Shown: positions 8,341 to 17,559 of the stretch, piece by piece
Layout: the number at the start of each line of letters is the position of its first letter
Position numbering within the stretch: the first letter of the stretch is position 1
Source of the DNA: an uncultured Planctomycetota bacterium
Lineage (GTDB): Bacteria; Planctomycetota; Planctomycetia; Gemmatales; HRBIN36
Direction: 5' to 3'
Assembly: GCA_937944855.1 (NCBI GenBank)
Contig: CALFAY010000013.1
Coordinates: 80,412 to 144,411, forward strand
DNA length: 64,000 nt
Position numbers and translations under genes: made by a program
The notes under the pieces: model-generated
The model's input: the letters and a program-made list of their open reading frames with translations, nothing else
The model's database searches: none
What the model was told of the DNA's origin: nothing

Positions 8341-11300
8341 TCACTGAATCCGCGACCAATACACGACCGGAGCGGGCAGCCTCTCCTTCGGTCCGTTGGG
8401 TTGGCTTGGATCTAACGGGATCTCGTTATCTCGACGCGGATCGAGGCGCGGTGCCTCTTGCCGCAAACTGCGGCCGACGTTGGGTTGCGTCGGAGAAGCC
8501 ACGGCACTGAGCCAGCGCATCGTCGCCCTCAGCATCCACTGTTCGAACACCGAGCGGTCAATGACGGCGAAGTAGCGGTGCCGTAGCTCCGTCCCGTCCT
8601 CCCGGCCGATCTCCCTGGCCCGGCCGTTGGCGTCTGAAACGAACCTTCCATTGGAATCCACCTCGAAGTAGCCGATGGTGACCCAGACGGCGAAGCAGTT
8701 GCTACGCACCGTCACGTTGTTGAAAACCTTGTTGAGTGCTTCCGACTTGACCCACGGATGAGCGTCATTCACCAGGGCCGTCGGCGGCTCGAAGAGCAGG
8801 CCGTCGTTGGTGTCGTTGTTGGGCCGCAAGATCGTATCCTGCACGCCAGCTCCGATTTCATACTGGTAGTCGCCGTTGGGGACGTTTCCGGTCGCCAGGC
8901 TGCGGAACGGATTGCGGCTGCGCGAGGCCAGCATGGACTGGTACATGACCCAGACGTCGTCAGGCGTGAAGAAGTTGCTGGCCTGCGGGTCGAACAAGGC
9001 TTGGAACACCTCGAAGTCGTTGACCGTGTTCAGGTTGATCTTGCCGGGCACTCTTCCGGTCATGAACGGCACGACGACCGCAGCGTTGCTGCCGTGGGGC
9101 CGTTGGAAGTAGGCCACGATCGTGTTCGGCGGCACGACATTCCGGACACGGATCACTTCTTCCTGGTCGGGCGTCCCGGGATCGATGACGAGCGTGCTGC
9201 CGACGGTGATGCCCCAGACGCCTCCATTGTCGGCATAACCCCACAGCACGGGGTAGGACCGGGCGGGGTTATCCGGATCGGGAACCATGAATACGCCTTG
9301 AATGCCCTTGTCGGGGGAGCCATCAATGACTTGGACCGAAAACGGTCGCTCGCCGGGGGTGATGTTTCCCCGGAGAGCGAGCGTGAACGTGCCCGCTCCG
9401 GCGACTCGGCTGCGGGTGTCGAGATACTCCAAGGCCCGATACAGGCGGGAAAGGTTGGAGACCCAAGGTGCCAGATGCTGGGAAGGCCGTCCTCCGAGCA
9501 CGAAGTCCTGGAGGATCTCGAACGGCTTCAGCCCGGAGGCCTGCACCAGGTCAATGGTGCTGACGAACTCGCGGTCGAAGTGGGCGAGCCAGTCGAAGGG
9601 CAGTTTGAGCGTCTGATCGGGAGTACCGTCGCTGTCCCGATCGAGGGTCGGATTGATGCGGTTGTCGGGCGGATTGGCGCCGTCGCCGAAGTTGAGCGGC
9701 GTTCCGGGCGCCAGCGTCTGGTTGTAATAGAGTTCCTCGGCGGCGTTGTGGCGATAGAAGGTGTGGCGCGGCTGATTGCGCGGGTTCTGCGTCGGGAAGA
9801 CGTGCGGCGCCTGCGGGATGTACTGGGAGTTCGCCAAGTTGGCCGGGTCATGGCGTGATGCATACGGCTGGCGCTTGCCGATGGAGAAGGTGTTTTCGGC
9901 GTTGTAGGGCTGGCCGACTGGAGCGTCGCCGTTGTGCAGGATGATGTTGTCCACATAGTCCACGGTGACGTAGTCGTTGTAATCGGGACGGGTGGGATCG
10001 GGCTGGTAGGGCAGGTTCGGACACATCAGCCGCTGGAGGACCAAAGTCGGCCGGCGGTTCTGGTCGTTGGGCGACTGACCGCCGGGCAGGTTTGCCAGCT
10101 CGTAGCACATGCCGTCGTGTCGGTAGAGCGGCTCCGGGCGGTCGGGGTCGGTTTCCTGGTCGTTGCCCAGCAGGTCGCGGGAGACGGGGAAGCGCTTGAT
10201 CCCGCTGCCCGGATTGGCCGGATCGACCAGGTTCGGCCCGACCACGTACCAGCCGTGCTGCCAGGCTTGCGTGAAGTCGGGGACGATGCGGTCTTCGTTG
10301 TTGCCGCTGTTGGGATCGGTCACCGTCTTCATGCCCTGGACCCGGACGCCGTGGTAGTTGTCGCCGCCGGGCCGGATTTCGCCGCCGGCCGGAGCACCGT
10401 CGAAGGGCACGATGCAATCGGTCAGACCCGCGTTGGCGCGGTACTGGTGGTATTCGCCGAGCTGGGCCGAGCCGAGCGTGTTGTTGCGGTTCCGCAAGTT
10501 CTGTCCACCCTGGTTTGTGAGGATGGCCAGACGATAGGCCTGGATGGCATTTCCCGCGCCCGGAGCGGTTTCGGGCAGGTAGAGCCGTTCCGAGCCGCCA
10601 TAGCGCAGGGCCGTGTCCGCATGGAGCGGATTGTACAGCTCGGCCCAGAGATAGACGCGGTAATCGTTCTGCATGGGAATGATCGAGGGAACGCGGGTGT
10701 ATTGCCCGTACACCTCGTTGATGACGACGCGGGGCAGTTCGAAGCCATAGACCCAGCCTTCGCGCGGGTTGGCGATTTGCCCGGGGTCCCAGTTGTATGC
10801 GGTGATGTAATCGTCGGTGTCGCGGAGATCCACGATGTTGACGGCCAACTGAGCGAGCCAGCGGTCGGCGTCGCGCTCCGCCGGAGGGCGGTTGGCGGGG
10901 TCGATGGCGGGGTCGATGCCGACGGCGAACTGGAGCGCGCGGTGGATATCCCGGCACAGATCGCGGCGGGCCCGCATGGCGGCATTGAAGGCGTTCGGGT
11001 CCGTGATGCGGCCGTTTGCCTCGATGGGCGGATAGTCCGGCAGCGGGCGATTGAGATCCACGCGCGGGATGTCGAAGACGTTGGCCCGCCAGGTGCCGGG
11101 CAGGAACTCGCCCCCGCCGGGCGGCGTCATCGGCGTCGAGAGTTCCGGCCCGGACGGATCGCGGGCGCCGGCGGCCAGGGAATAACCCGAACGACCGGAC
11201 CACCACGGCGTCACGCCGGGACGCACCACGTCGAAGCTGTGGGTGGTCAGCAGACGGCGGAGCTTCATGCCATCGACGTCACCTGGAAAGATAGCCGCTC

Positions 11301-12828
11301 GATTGCCCAGATTGGTCCGCAGCAAGAATCGCAGCTCGCTGTGTAAGGCGTCCGTTCCAGTGTCGCCACCACGCAGCAAGGCTTCCATCTCCGAAGCGGC
11401 AAAGACGCGGTCATCGCCGGCCGGTCGGAACGGGTTGAAGTGGGCGGGATGCCAGACGTCCTGCTCGTTGAAGGTGGAGCCGGAGCGGGTTTCGTAGCCC
11501 AGGGCCGCATCGAAGTCCGGGAAGCGGCGGAGCTGCTCTCCCACGTTGGGGGAGACCGGGTTGGCCGCGATCGGCTGGCCGGACGGTTGTCGAGACGTCG
11601 GACCGGGCCGCAGGGCGTCGAAGTCCAGCCCGGAGTAGTACGGAGCCGGAGGGATCGGAACCCAGCGGTAGGTGCTTGCAGCAGCGTGAGGCCCAGGCAC
11701 CGTGTTTGCCCCCGTAAACGGTGCGCCGAAGCGGCCGCGGATCGGCGGGGTCAGAAGGCCGAAGAAGAACCGCCGATGGTCTACTACGTCCGATACAAAC
11801 GCAGAGGACCCCTGCCTGGGCAAAAGACGCCGCAGATCGACTTCCCAGGGACCGAACCCTTGATGCGAGGCATGGCCGAGTCCGCTTCCTAAAAGCGGGT
11901 TGCCGTGCACGTTGACGTTGAGCAGACCGCCAAGGTCCATGACGAAGAAGGCGGCCAGCGGCTTGTAACGGCGGCCTGTCGGATCGGTTTGGATCGGGAA
12001 GCCGATGTCCACCCAGTAGCTGTCATTGCCGTAGTGATAGACGGGCTGGCCGGTGTTTGGATCGTCCTTGATCTTGACCACCCAGCCGGGCGGCAGGTTG
12101 CGGACGTCGCCGCCCCGGTCCCCGGGCGGATGGAAGTTGTCCCATCTGCCTGGACGGGCCACGAGCAGCCTTCGTTCGTCGGACGTGGGGTTGGCATTAT
12201 GAGCCGTGAGGGGTTGGTCCATCCAGAAGTTGACATAATCCGGGTCGAACGGGTCGTAGGGATCGAAGTCGATCTCGTTGCCATGCACATCGCGGATCTT
12301 CACCGGCCGGACGAAGGAGCGTTCGAGGACGACGGTGGGGTACGGATCGCTGGGATTGTCGTCGCCGACGGCCCCCAGGATCGGCATATTGTGATCGGGA
12401 TAGGTGTAAGGGGGATTGAAGGCCCCGAAACTCGCTTCGTCGAAAGGCTCATTCAGTTTGCCCAGAGCCACGGCGGTGTCAGTCCGGATTTGGCCTCGCC
12501 AATAGGCCCGTCGGCCCAGACCGTTGAAGGGCACGTTACCGTCCGGCGAGACGCCGTACATGTTGCTGAGCAGATCATTCCAACGCAGGGCGGAAGCGGA
12601 GTTGTCCGTTCCGAAAACCAACTGATTGAGGACGTAGGCCAGCACCAGATCAGGATCGGGCCGGGAGCGGTTCTCGGTCTCCTTGAACAGGTGGGCGGAT
12701 ACCGCCTCCTGCTCGGAGTAGAAGACGAAGGTGACGGCGACGACGGCGAACAGAGTCAACAGGGCGAGGACCACCAGCAGCACGACGCCGCGGCGGGCAT
12801 GACAGGGATGATTCCGAAAGGCTCGCAT
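8341..12828 (-). CDS. Giant GspK-like minor pseudopilin
   Basis: A 1495-aa protein at the end of the pilin gene block. The N-terminus (CHARRG, then VVLLVVLALLTLFAVVAVTF) is a short basic leader ending in Gly followed by a hydrophobic helix, as in GspK-type pseudopilins cleaved by prepilin peptidase; the +5 glutamate of major pilins is missing, as is usual for GspK. Near residue 1270, GKINLNTVNDFEVFQALFDP resembles the INLNT helix-hairpin segment of GspK. A second similar piece, GGLLNVNVHGNP, lies near residue 300. GspK proteins are usually about 300-350 aa, so this one is more than four times the family norm. The start ATG has a GAGGAG site upstream. It probably forms or caps the tip of a T2SS pseudopilus. 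The large middle part is of unknown fold. Confidence 0.75.
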   Translation of the reverse strand: MRAFRNHPCHARRGVVLLVVLALLTLFAVVAVTFVFYSEQEAVSAHLFKETENRSRPDPDLVLAYVLNQLVFGTDNSASALRWNDLLSNMYGVSPDGNVPFNGLGRRAYWRGQIRTDTAVALGKLNEPFDEASFGAFNPPYTYPDHNMPILGAVGDDNPSDPYPTVVLERSFVRPVKIRDVHGNEIDFDPYDPFDPDYVNFWMDQPLTAHNANPTSDERRLLVARPGRWDNFHPPGDRGGDVRNLPPGWVVKIKDDPNTGQPVYHYGNDSYWVDIGFPIQTDPTGRRYKPLAAFFVMDLGGLLNVNVHGNPLLGSGLGHASHQGFGPWEVDLRRLLPRQGSSAFVSDVVDHRRFFFGLLTPPIRGRFGAPFTGANTVPGPHAAASTYRWVPIPPAPYYSGLDFDALRPGPTSRQPSGQPIAANPVSPNVGEQLRRFPDFDAALGYETRSGSTFNEQDVWHPAHFNPFRPAGDDRVFAASEMEALLRGGDTGTDALHSELRFLLRTNLGNRAAIFPGDVDGMKLRRLLTTHSFDVVRPGVTPWWSGRSGYSLAAGARDPSGPELSTPMTPPGGGEFLPGTWRANVFDIPRVDLNRPLPDYPPIEANGRITDPNAFNAAMRARRDLCRDIHRALQFAVGIDPAIDPANRPPAERDADRWLAQLAVNIVDLRDTDDYITAYNWDPGQIANPREGWVYGFELPRVVINEVYGQYTRVPSIIPMQNDYRVYLWAELYNPLHADTALRYGGSERLYLPETAPGAGNAIQAYRLAILTNQGGQNLRNRNNTLGSAQLGEYHQYRANAGLTDCIVPFDGAPAGGEIRPGGDNYHGVRVQGMKTVTDPNSGNNEDRIVPDFTQAWQHGWYVVGPNLVDPANPGSGIKRFPVSRDLLGNDQETDPDRPEPLYRHDGMCYELANLPGGQSPNDQNRRPTLVLQRLMCPNLPYQPDPTRPDYNDYVTVDYVDNIILHNGDAPVGQPYNAENTFSIGKRQPYASRHDPANLANSQYIPQAPHVFPTQNPRNQPRHTFYRHNAAEELYYNQTLAPGTPLNFGDGANPPDNRINPTLDRDSDGTPDQTLKLPFDWLAHFDREFVSTIDLVQASGLKPFEILQDFVLGGRPSQHLAPWVSNLSRLYRALEYLDTRSRVAGAGTFTLALRGNITPGERPFSVQVIDGSPDKGIQGVFMVPDPDNPARSYPVLWGYADNGGVWGITVGSTLVIDPGTPDQEEVIRVRNVVPPNTIVAYFQRPHGSNAAVVVPFMTGRVPGKINLNTVNDFEVFQALFDPQASNFFTPDDVWVMYQSMLASRSRNPFRSLATGNVPNGDYQYEIGAGVQDTILRPNNDTNDGLLFEPPTALVNDAHPWVKSEALNKVFNNVTVRSNCFAVWVTIGYFEVDSNGRFVSDANGRAREIGREDGTELRHRYFAVIDRSVFEQWMLRATMRWLSAVASPTQPNVGRSLRQEAPRLDPRRDNEIPLDPSQPNGPKERLPAPVVYWSRIQ

Positions 12829-12886
12829 GGCTTCAACTCCTCGACGGGAGACGGTTCATTTTGCCAAAGCTCGACGACGAACTCCG

Positions 12887-14293
12887 TCACAGGTCCTGAA
12901 TGATGGTGATTTCCCGCGTTTGCCGGGTCTTTTCGTCCCACAATCGAATGCGTATCTGAATCGCCCGGGGAGATTGTTTGATGGAACTTTGACGCTGTCT
13001 CAGGTCGCCGAACACCGGATCGCTGCGGTTGCCCAGGGTGTCGAAAGTATAAGACAGATTGTTCAGGAACTGCGACGCCGGATTGCGTGTCCAGCCAGGA
13101 GGGGGCTGAAGTGGATTCTGACCGAAATCCACGAACTCTGGACGGAACGGCCCCCCGGGACCGGCGGTGAAGGCCTGCGGGTCGTACACCTTGATGTCCC
13201 AGCTCAACACGTTGACCGCCAGCAGATCGACACCGGCCCGGGCGATTCGTCGGGCAGCCCAGTTTTGTGGATTGAAGAAGAAGCGTTTTTGTGGGAACTG
13301 CACGTCGGCTGGCGAGTTGTAGCGGTAGCGCCAGCGGCTGTTGGGTTGCTGCTCCGGCGTGGCGGAGACATCGTGCCGATACTCCGTCCGCTGACCGACG
13401 TTGCCAGCATAGTAGTTCTGCCAGCGAACCGCGTCTTCGATCTCTGTGATCAGGCTGCCATCGTCCCAGGCGGCGTAGGGTTCGGGAGGCTCCAGGGTGC
13501 GTTGGAAGCTGCGGGGGTCCTGAAACAGGGGCAGCGTGGCGGCATCGGGAGCAAGCAGCAGTTGCACGCGGTAGAGTTTGAACAGCGGCAAAGCGGTGTT
13601 GGTGGTCTCGTCGTAGGCGATGCGAACCGAGCCGTCGGGGCGCAGGTCGGGTTCGATGAAGTAGGCGATCTCGGCCCACTGGCTGGAGTACACGCCGTTG
13701 CTTATTTGATCGAAGCGTGACGGTGGATAACCCCAGTTGTCCAGGGGCAGGTGAGTCGGATTTAGGGGATCGTTGACAACCCGCCGCAGCGGTACGGCCC
13801 CGAAGAAAAAGTTCTCGGGCCGATTGCCGCTCAGCCGCACGGTGAAGGCCAGGCGGTCGCCGGGGTTGTTGGCGGCGGGGTTGGGGTCGGCCGTGTCCCG
13901 CCAGCTGGGCCGACCCACCGAATCGGTCCCTTCCAGAACGCTGGTCAGTCCGTTCGAATGTCCTTCGGCGATGAAGAAGTAGCCCAGTTCCGGTCGGTCG
14001 TACAGGCCGTCGCTGATGTAGCCCGGTTCCGGTGGGTCGTACAGGCCGTCGCTGCGGCGAGCGTTGATCTGATAGGTGCTGAGTCGGCGACCGCCCTCGA
14101 AGTGGTCCGCCTGGAGATCGCGGCGGAGGATGTTGCTGACGGTTCGCAATTGCTGGTCCATGTCGCCGACCGCCTTGAGCCGCCGGAACGCCTTCAGCCC
14201 GGTGACGAAGGCCTCCGACAGAATGGCCATCAGGAAGATGGTCAGGGCCAGGGCGACCAGCATTTCCACCAGTGTCAGGCCCTTGCGGTGCAT
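12887..14293 (-). CDS. Prepilin-like protein (minor pseudopilin, GspJ/PilW type)
   Basis: A 468-aa protein with a class III prepilin signal: MHRKG, then LTLVEMLVALALTIFLMAIL, with Gly at -1 and Glu at +5 of the mature form. The ATG at 14293 is preceded by GAGGAAA and puts the cleavage site five residues in, so it is preferred over an upstream in-frame ATG at 14368. The large C-terminal domain has no family I recognise; by size and position it resembles GspJ/PilW-type minor pseudopilins. A tandem repeat of 13 residues (SDGLYDPPEPGYI / SDGLYDRPELGYF) lies near residues 80-105. It is the fifth of five prepilin genes and lies 58 bases upstream of the GspK-like gene. Confidence 0.82.
   Translation of the reverse strand: MHRKGLTLVEMLVALALTIFLMAILSEAFVTGLKAFRRLKAVGDMDQQLRTVSNILRRDLQADHFEGGRRLSTYQINARRSDGLYDPPEPGYISDGLYDRPELGYFFIAEGHSNGLTSVLEGTDSVGRPSWRDTADPNPAANNPGDRLAFTVRLSGNRPENFFFGAVPLRRVVNDPLNPTHLPLDNWGYPPSRFDQISNGVYSSQWAEIAYFIEPDLRPDGSVRIAYDETTNTALPLFKLYRVQLLLAPDAATLPLFQDPRSFQRTLEPPEPYAAWDDGSLITEIEDAVRWQNYYAGNVGQRTEYRHDVSATPEQQPNSRWRYRYNSPADVQFPQKRFFFNPQNWAARRIARAGVDLLAVNVLSWDIKVYDPQAFTAGPGGPFRPEFVDFGQNPLQPPPGWTRNPASQFLNNLSYTFDTLGNRSDPVFGDLRQRQSSIKQSPRAIQIRIRLWDEKTRQTREITIIQDL
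13980..14057 (-). repeat. 39-bp tandem duplication inside a prepilin gene
   Basis: Two head-to-tail 39-base units (13980-14018 and 14019-14057) that differ at only a few positions. The unit length is a multiple of three, so the duplication adds 13 residues (SDGLYDxPExGYx) without breaking the frame. It looks like a recent replication-slippage event. Confidence 0.85.
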
Positions 14294-14375
14294 GGTCGGT
14301 TTCCTCGCGTGTCTGGTGGGGGCGGGAGCGGTCGGCCCGTCCGGCCCCGCATGAGCGAATGAATGCACGAATGAC

Positions 14376-15416
14376 TCAAAACGGCCAGCGGCCGTCGCTT
14401 TTCTCGATCACGTCCACGATGCCCAGCGGAAAGACAGCCACGTAGCCGTCAGCCCGGGCCGGGCGGTCCAGTTCGATCAGTTGAATGCCGTTGGCGTCCG
14501 GCTCCGAAAGCACATTGACGACCCGGTAGAAAAAGCCGTTGGTGATCCAGACCGGCGGATTGTTGGAAATCGGCATCACGGTCGCGTCCAGCACCCAGTA
14601 GCCGGGCCGCACTGCCTGGGCGTTAGCTGGATTGCCCCAGTTGAGCGACGCGATCCGTGAGCCAGCCACGAAGCAGCGATGGTTGTACGGTGCTGCCGCC
14701 GGTCCGCCGCAGCGGAACTCCTGGGTCGCCGAGCCGCCGGGCAAGGGCGCGCCCGCCAACTGCCGACCGGAGTACACGACCACCGACACTTCCGCCACCG
14801 CGGGATCGCGCCACACCGGCCGACGCCACAGAAACGCCCACGAGATCCGCCGCTGCCGTTCGACCGGATTGTTGACCGGCAGACCGCTGGGAACAAACGT
14901 GATTTCGTCCTCCAGCGTGAACCAGCGGTACAGCAGCTCCCGGCTGGAGCCGGGCGGGGTCGCCGAGCAGTAGGATCGGGGGATGCCCAGGTTCATACCG
15001 ACCGGAGTCCCCATCCGTCCGACCGGATCGCCGCTGCTCAGGGGAGCGGTGGGATTGGGCCACAGCGAACACCCGATCGGGTCGATGAGCACCGGGCAAG
15101 TTGCCGGTACCTGGCTGCTGAGAAACATGTAGTTCAGCGGCGTTGTGGGGTTATTGTCGTGGTCGCCGTACAGTCCCGGGGTGTCCCGGATCGCCTGCTC
15201 TATCTCCGGATTCTTGCGCGGATTCGGATCCCGCAAGGAGTACAGTTCGATCAGGCTTTGGGCGTTGGCTGCCGCCTGGCCGATGCGATTGGCCCGGATC
15301 GAGTCGGCCATCCGCAACATGCCGATGGGGAACAACGCCAGCAGCGAAATCATGCCAATCGCCATGAGGAAGATGGCGATCAGTACCTCGGTGATGGACA
15401 AGCCGCGACGATGCAT
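14376..15416 (-). CDS. Prepilin-like protein (PilV/GspI type)
   Basis: A 346-aa protein with a prepilin signal: MHRRG, then LSITEVLIAIFLMAIGMISL, with Glu at +5. The wording of the helix, and the following LLALFPIGMLRM, match the PilV/GspI-like group often annotated in planctomycetes. A GAGGG site precedes the ATG. The soluble part is Pro/Gly-rich and contains no catalytic motif. It is the fourth prepilin of the block; its stop lies 82 bases upstream of the next prepilin start, and it is 31 bases from the preceding gene. Likely role: minor pseudopilin in the T2SS/T4P filament. Confidence 0.82.
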   Translation of the reverse strand: MHRRGLSITEVLIAIFLMAIGMISLLALFPIGMLRMADSIRANRIGQAAANAQSLIELYSLRDPNPRKNPEIEQAIRDTPGLYGDHDNNPTTPLNYMFLSSQVPATCPVLIDPIGCSLWPNPTAPLSSGDPVGRMGTPVGMNLGIPRSYCSATPPGSSRELLYRWFTLEDEITFVPSGLPVNNPVERQRRISWAFLWRRPVWRDPAVAEVSVVVYSGRQLAGAPLPGGSATQEFRCGGPAAAPYNHRCFVAGSRIASLNWGNPANAQAVRPGYWVLDATVMPISNNPPVWITNGFFYRVVNVLSEPDANGIQLIELDRPARADGYVAVFPLGIVDVIEKSDGRWPF

Positions 15417-15447
15417 GGATGAAGCCCTCGATAAACGGAGCCGCGCC

Positions 15448-16488
15448 TCACTCCAGATTGGCCGAGCGGCCGGTACGAATGAACGAATGCGGATCCATAC
15501 TTCGCCGGTCCACCGGGAAGGTCAGCACCGCTCCGCTCTTGGGATAAACCGCGACGAACGTTTCCAGATCCGGGTCCGGCTCCGGCGAGCCGCGATGATA
15601 ACGAACCCACAAGGCGATCAGTCCCTCGACGTGCGCCGACGGAGGATAGACCACCGTTCCCTGGGGACTGAAGACCACTTCCAGCGGGCGATTATCGTTG
15701 CCTTGGAGGGGCAGCCCCAGGGTCATGCCGGGCCGGATTTCCAACTGCGCACCGCTGGGCAATTGCACCGGCTTCTCCCCAGCGATCAGTTGCGGCCGAC
15801 GGATGATGCGGTAGCGGAATTGGAGGTTCGTCGCCTGCGGCACATCCACCGGCCGGTCCAGCTCGATCGTGTTGCTCGGTCCTGAAGGATCGAAGGCAAG
15901 ATTCGTGATCTGAAACGTCTGCCCCAGGTCGAGCAGTTCCAGCGAGTCGCCGACTTGCACGAAGCGGGCAAGAGGCTGGAGATTCAACTGCGGCTGCGAA
16001 CGATTGAGCAGAAGGACTTGGCCCCGCGGCAGATTAGTGGGGGGCGAATCCACGATCTGGACGGTGCCGTCCACGAAGTCGCCGGGATCGCGGACGAAAG
16101 CCAACGTGTCGCAGATGACCAGGTCATCCACCCAGCCGTTACCGTCCTCGTCCACGTTGTTGGCCAACGCCCAGACGTCCGGCCAATCCGGCGAGTTGTT
16201 GCTGTTAGCGTCCGGGATCTGGCTCCAGTCGGTGCGGCCCCCGGTCTCGGCGGGGTTGAAGCGATAGACGAAACGGACGCCGATGTTGACCCGCTCGGCG
16301 GCGGCCCGGGCCTTGGCCTGCGAGAGCATCCCTTGCACCAGCGTGGCGGCCCGTGGGACCTGATCCCGGTCCTGCATCCGCAGGGTCACTGCCACGGCAA
16401 TCGTCGTCACCAGGGCCACGATGCCCAGCACGACGATCAATTCGATAAGCGTGAATGCGGCCGTGCTGCGTCTTGGGTTCGCCTTCAT
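15448..16488 (-). CDS. Prepilin-like protein (GspH type)
   Basis: A 346-aa protein with the prepilin signal MKANPRRSTA-AFTLIELIVVLGIVALVTT, with Glu at +5. Ala instead of Gly at -1 of the cleavage site is a visible deviation, tolerated in some pilins. The ATG at 16488 has GAGGTG upstream, so it is chosen over an in-frame ATG at 16578 that would add an unlikely leader and overlap the previous gene. The middle part contains RAAAERVNIGVRF, like the segment after the helix in GspH/FimT-type pseudopilins. It probably is a minor pseudopilin. It is the third prepilin in the block. Confidence 0.82.
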   Translation of the reverse strand: MKANPRRSTAAFTLIELIVVLGIVALVTTIAVAVTLRMQDRDQVPRAATLVQGMLSQAKARAAAERVNIGVRFVYRFNPAETGGRTDWSQIPDANSNNSPDWPDVWALANNVDEDGNGWVDDLVICDTLAFVRDPGDFVDGTVQIVDSPPTNLPRGQVLLLNRSQPQLNLQPLARFVQVGDSLELLDLGQTFQITNLAFDPSGPSNTIELDRPVDVPQATNLQFRYRIIRRPQLIAGEKPVQLPSGAQLEIRPGMTLGLPLQGNDNRPLEVVFSPQGTVVYPPSAHVEGLIALWVRYHRGSPEPDPDLETFVAVYPKSGAVLTFPVDRRSMDPHSFIRTGRSANLE

Positions 16489-16574
16489 GATGCACCTCGT
16501 CATTCGGTCGGTCCACGTCGAACCGGCCGAGGGTTCGCTGACATCAAGGGGATGTGCGTCGGCCAGCCCTGGCC

Positions 16575-17537
16575 TCATTGTCCGCTCAGGCGGATCCGCG
16601 AGCGGAAGCTGTACAGGTTGTCGCCCTCACGGGTTGGGTTGCTGACGCTCATGAAGTAGTCGTTGGGCGTCAACCCGAGGTCGTTGGTTCCGCCGCCCAT
16701 GTCCGGCCCGTGGGAGACCAGCGTCATCGGGGCGAAGATGGGCCGCTGCGGCAGCGGATGCACGTTCGCTTGAAACCACTGGCCGCAGGTCATTCCGGCA
16801 GTCGGCATGGGGATGTCGGCCCAGCCAGCGATGTTTTCCGGTCGGGTCAGGTCGAGCAGGTGTTCCGGGTCTTCCGGATCGGTGCCCCAAAGCGCGTTGG
16901 GGAAGGCGCGCTCGACCAGGTTCGGTCCCGCCGCCGTGGGATAGTGCAAGGGCCAACGGTAGTAGCGCATCGGCATGCCGAAGCCGTCCAGCAGCACCGG
17001 GAAGACGGCAGCGGCGAAGGTCTGCGTGGACCGTTCCGCGCCGCTGAGGTCGTCCAGGCCGCCGAGCCGTTCGTAGATCAACGCCGCACAGATGCTGTTG
17101 GTCGCCTCCAGGTTGCCTGTAAGGGAACCGATCTGAGTTCGGAAATAGTTCGCCGCCGGATGGCCTTCGCTGACGAAAATGGCTTGAGCCAGCAGGGTGT
17201 TGGCCTGGATCTCGTCGAAGCTCATCGGGAAGGACCACTTCAGGAGCAATTTGTGGAGGATGACCCTGGCCCGGCGGCGGTCGCCGGCTGCGGCTTCCAG
17301 GAGCAGCGGAGGCGGTTCGAGGTTGCGGACCTCGTCGGCGATCCGCTGGGCCTCTTTGCCGAAGCGCTCGTGGACCTTGAGCATGGTCCGCTCGGTGTTG
17401 GCCTTGCGGACCAGGACCATGCTCTTGACCACGATGCCCAGGGTCAGGCCGGCGAGGATCAAGAGGATGCTGACGGCGATGAGCAACTCCACCAGGGTGA
17501 AGCCGTCGCGTCGGGAAGCAGGCTTGCGTCGCAACAT
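16575..17537 (-). CDS. Prepilin-like protein
   Basis: A 320-aa protein with the prepilin signal MLRRKPASRRDG-FTLVELLIAVSILLILAGL (Gly -1, Glu +5). GGAGGG precedes the ATG. After the helix comes a charged alpha-helical stretch (KANTERTMLKVHERFGKEAQRIADEVRN), then a domain I cannot assign. It is the second prepilin gene, 22 bases after the first. It is likely a pseudopilin of the same T2SS/T4P system; which subunit it represents cannot be told from sequence alone. Confidence 0.82.
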   Translation of the reverse strand: MLRRKPASRRDGFTLVELLIAVSILLILAGLTLGIVVKSMVLVRKANTERTMLKVHERFGKEAQRIADEVRNLEPPPLLLEAAAGDRRRARVILHKLLLKWSFPMSFDEIQANTLLAQAIFVSEGHPAANYFRTQIGSLTGNLEATNSICAALIYERLGGLDDLSGAERSTQTFAAAVFPVLLDGFGMPMRYYRWPLHYPTAAGPNLVERAFPNALWGTDPEDPEHLLDLTRPENIAGWADIPMPTAGMTCGQWFQANVHPLPQRPIFAPMTLVSHGPDMGGGTNDLGLTPNDYFMSVSNPTREGDNLYSFRSRIRLSGQ

Positions 17538-17559
17538 GGAAATCCCTCCGGAACGGGCC

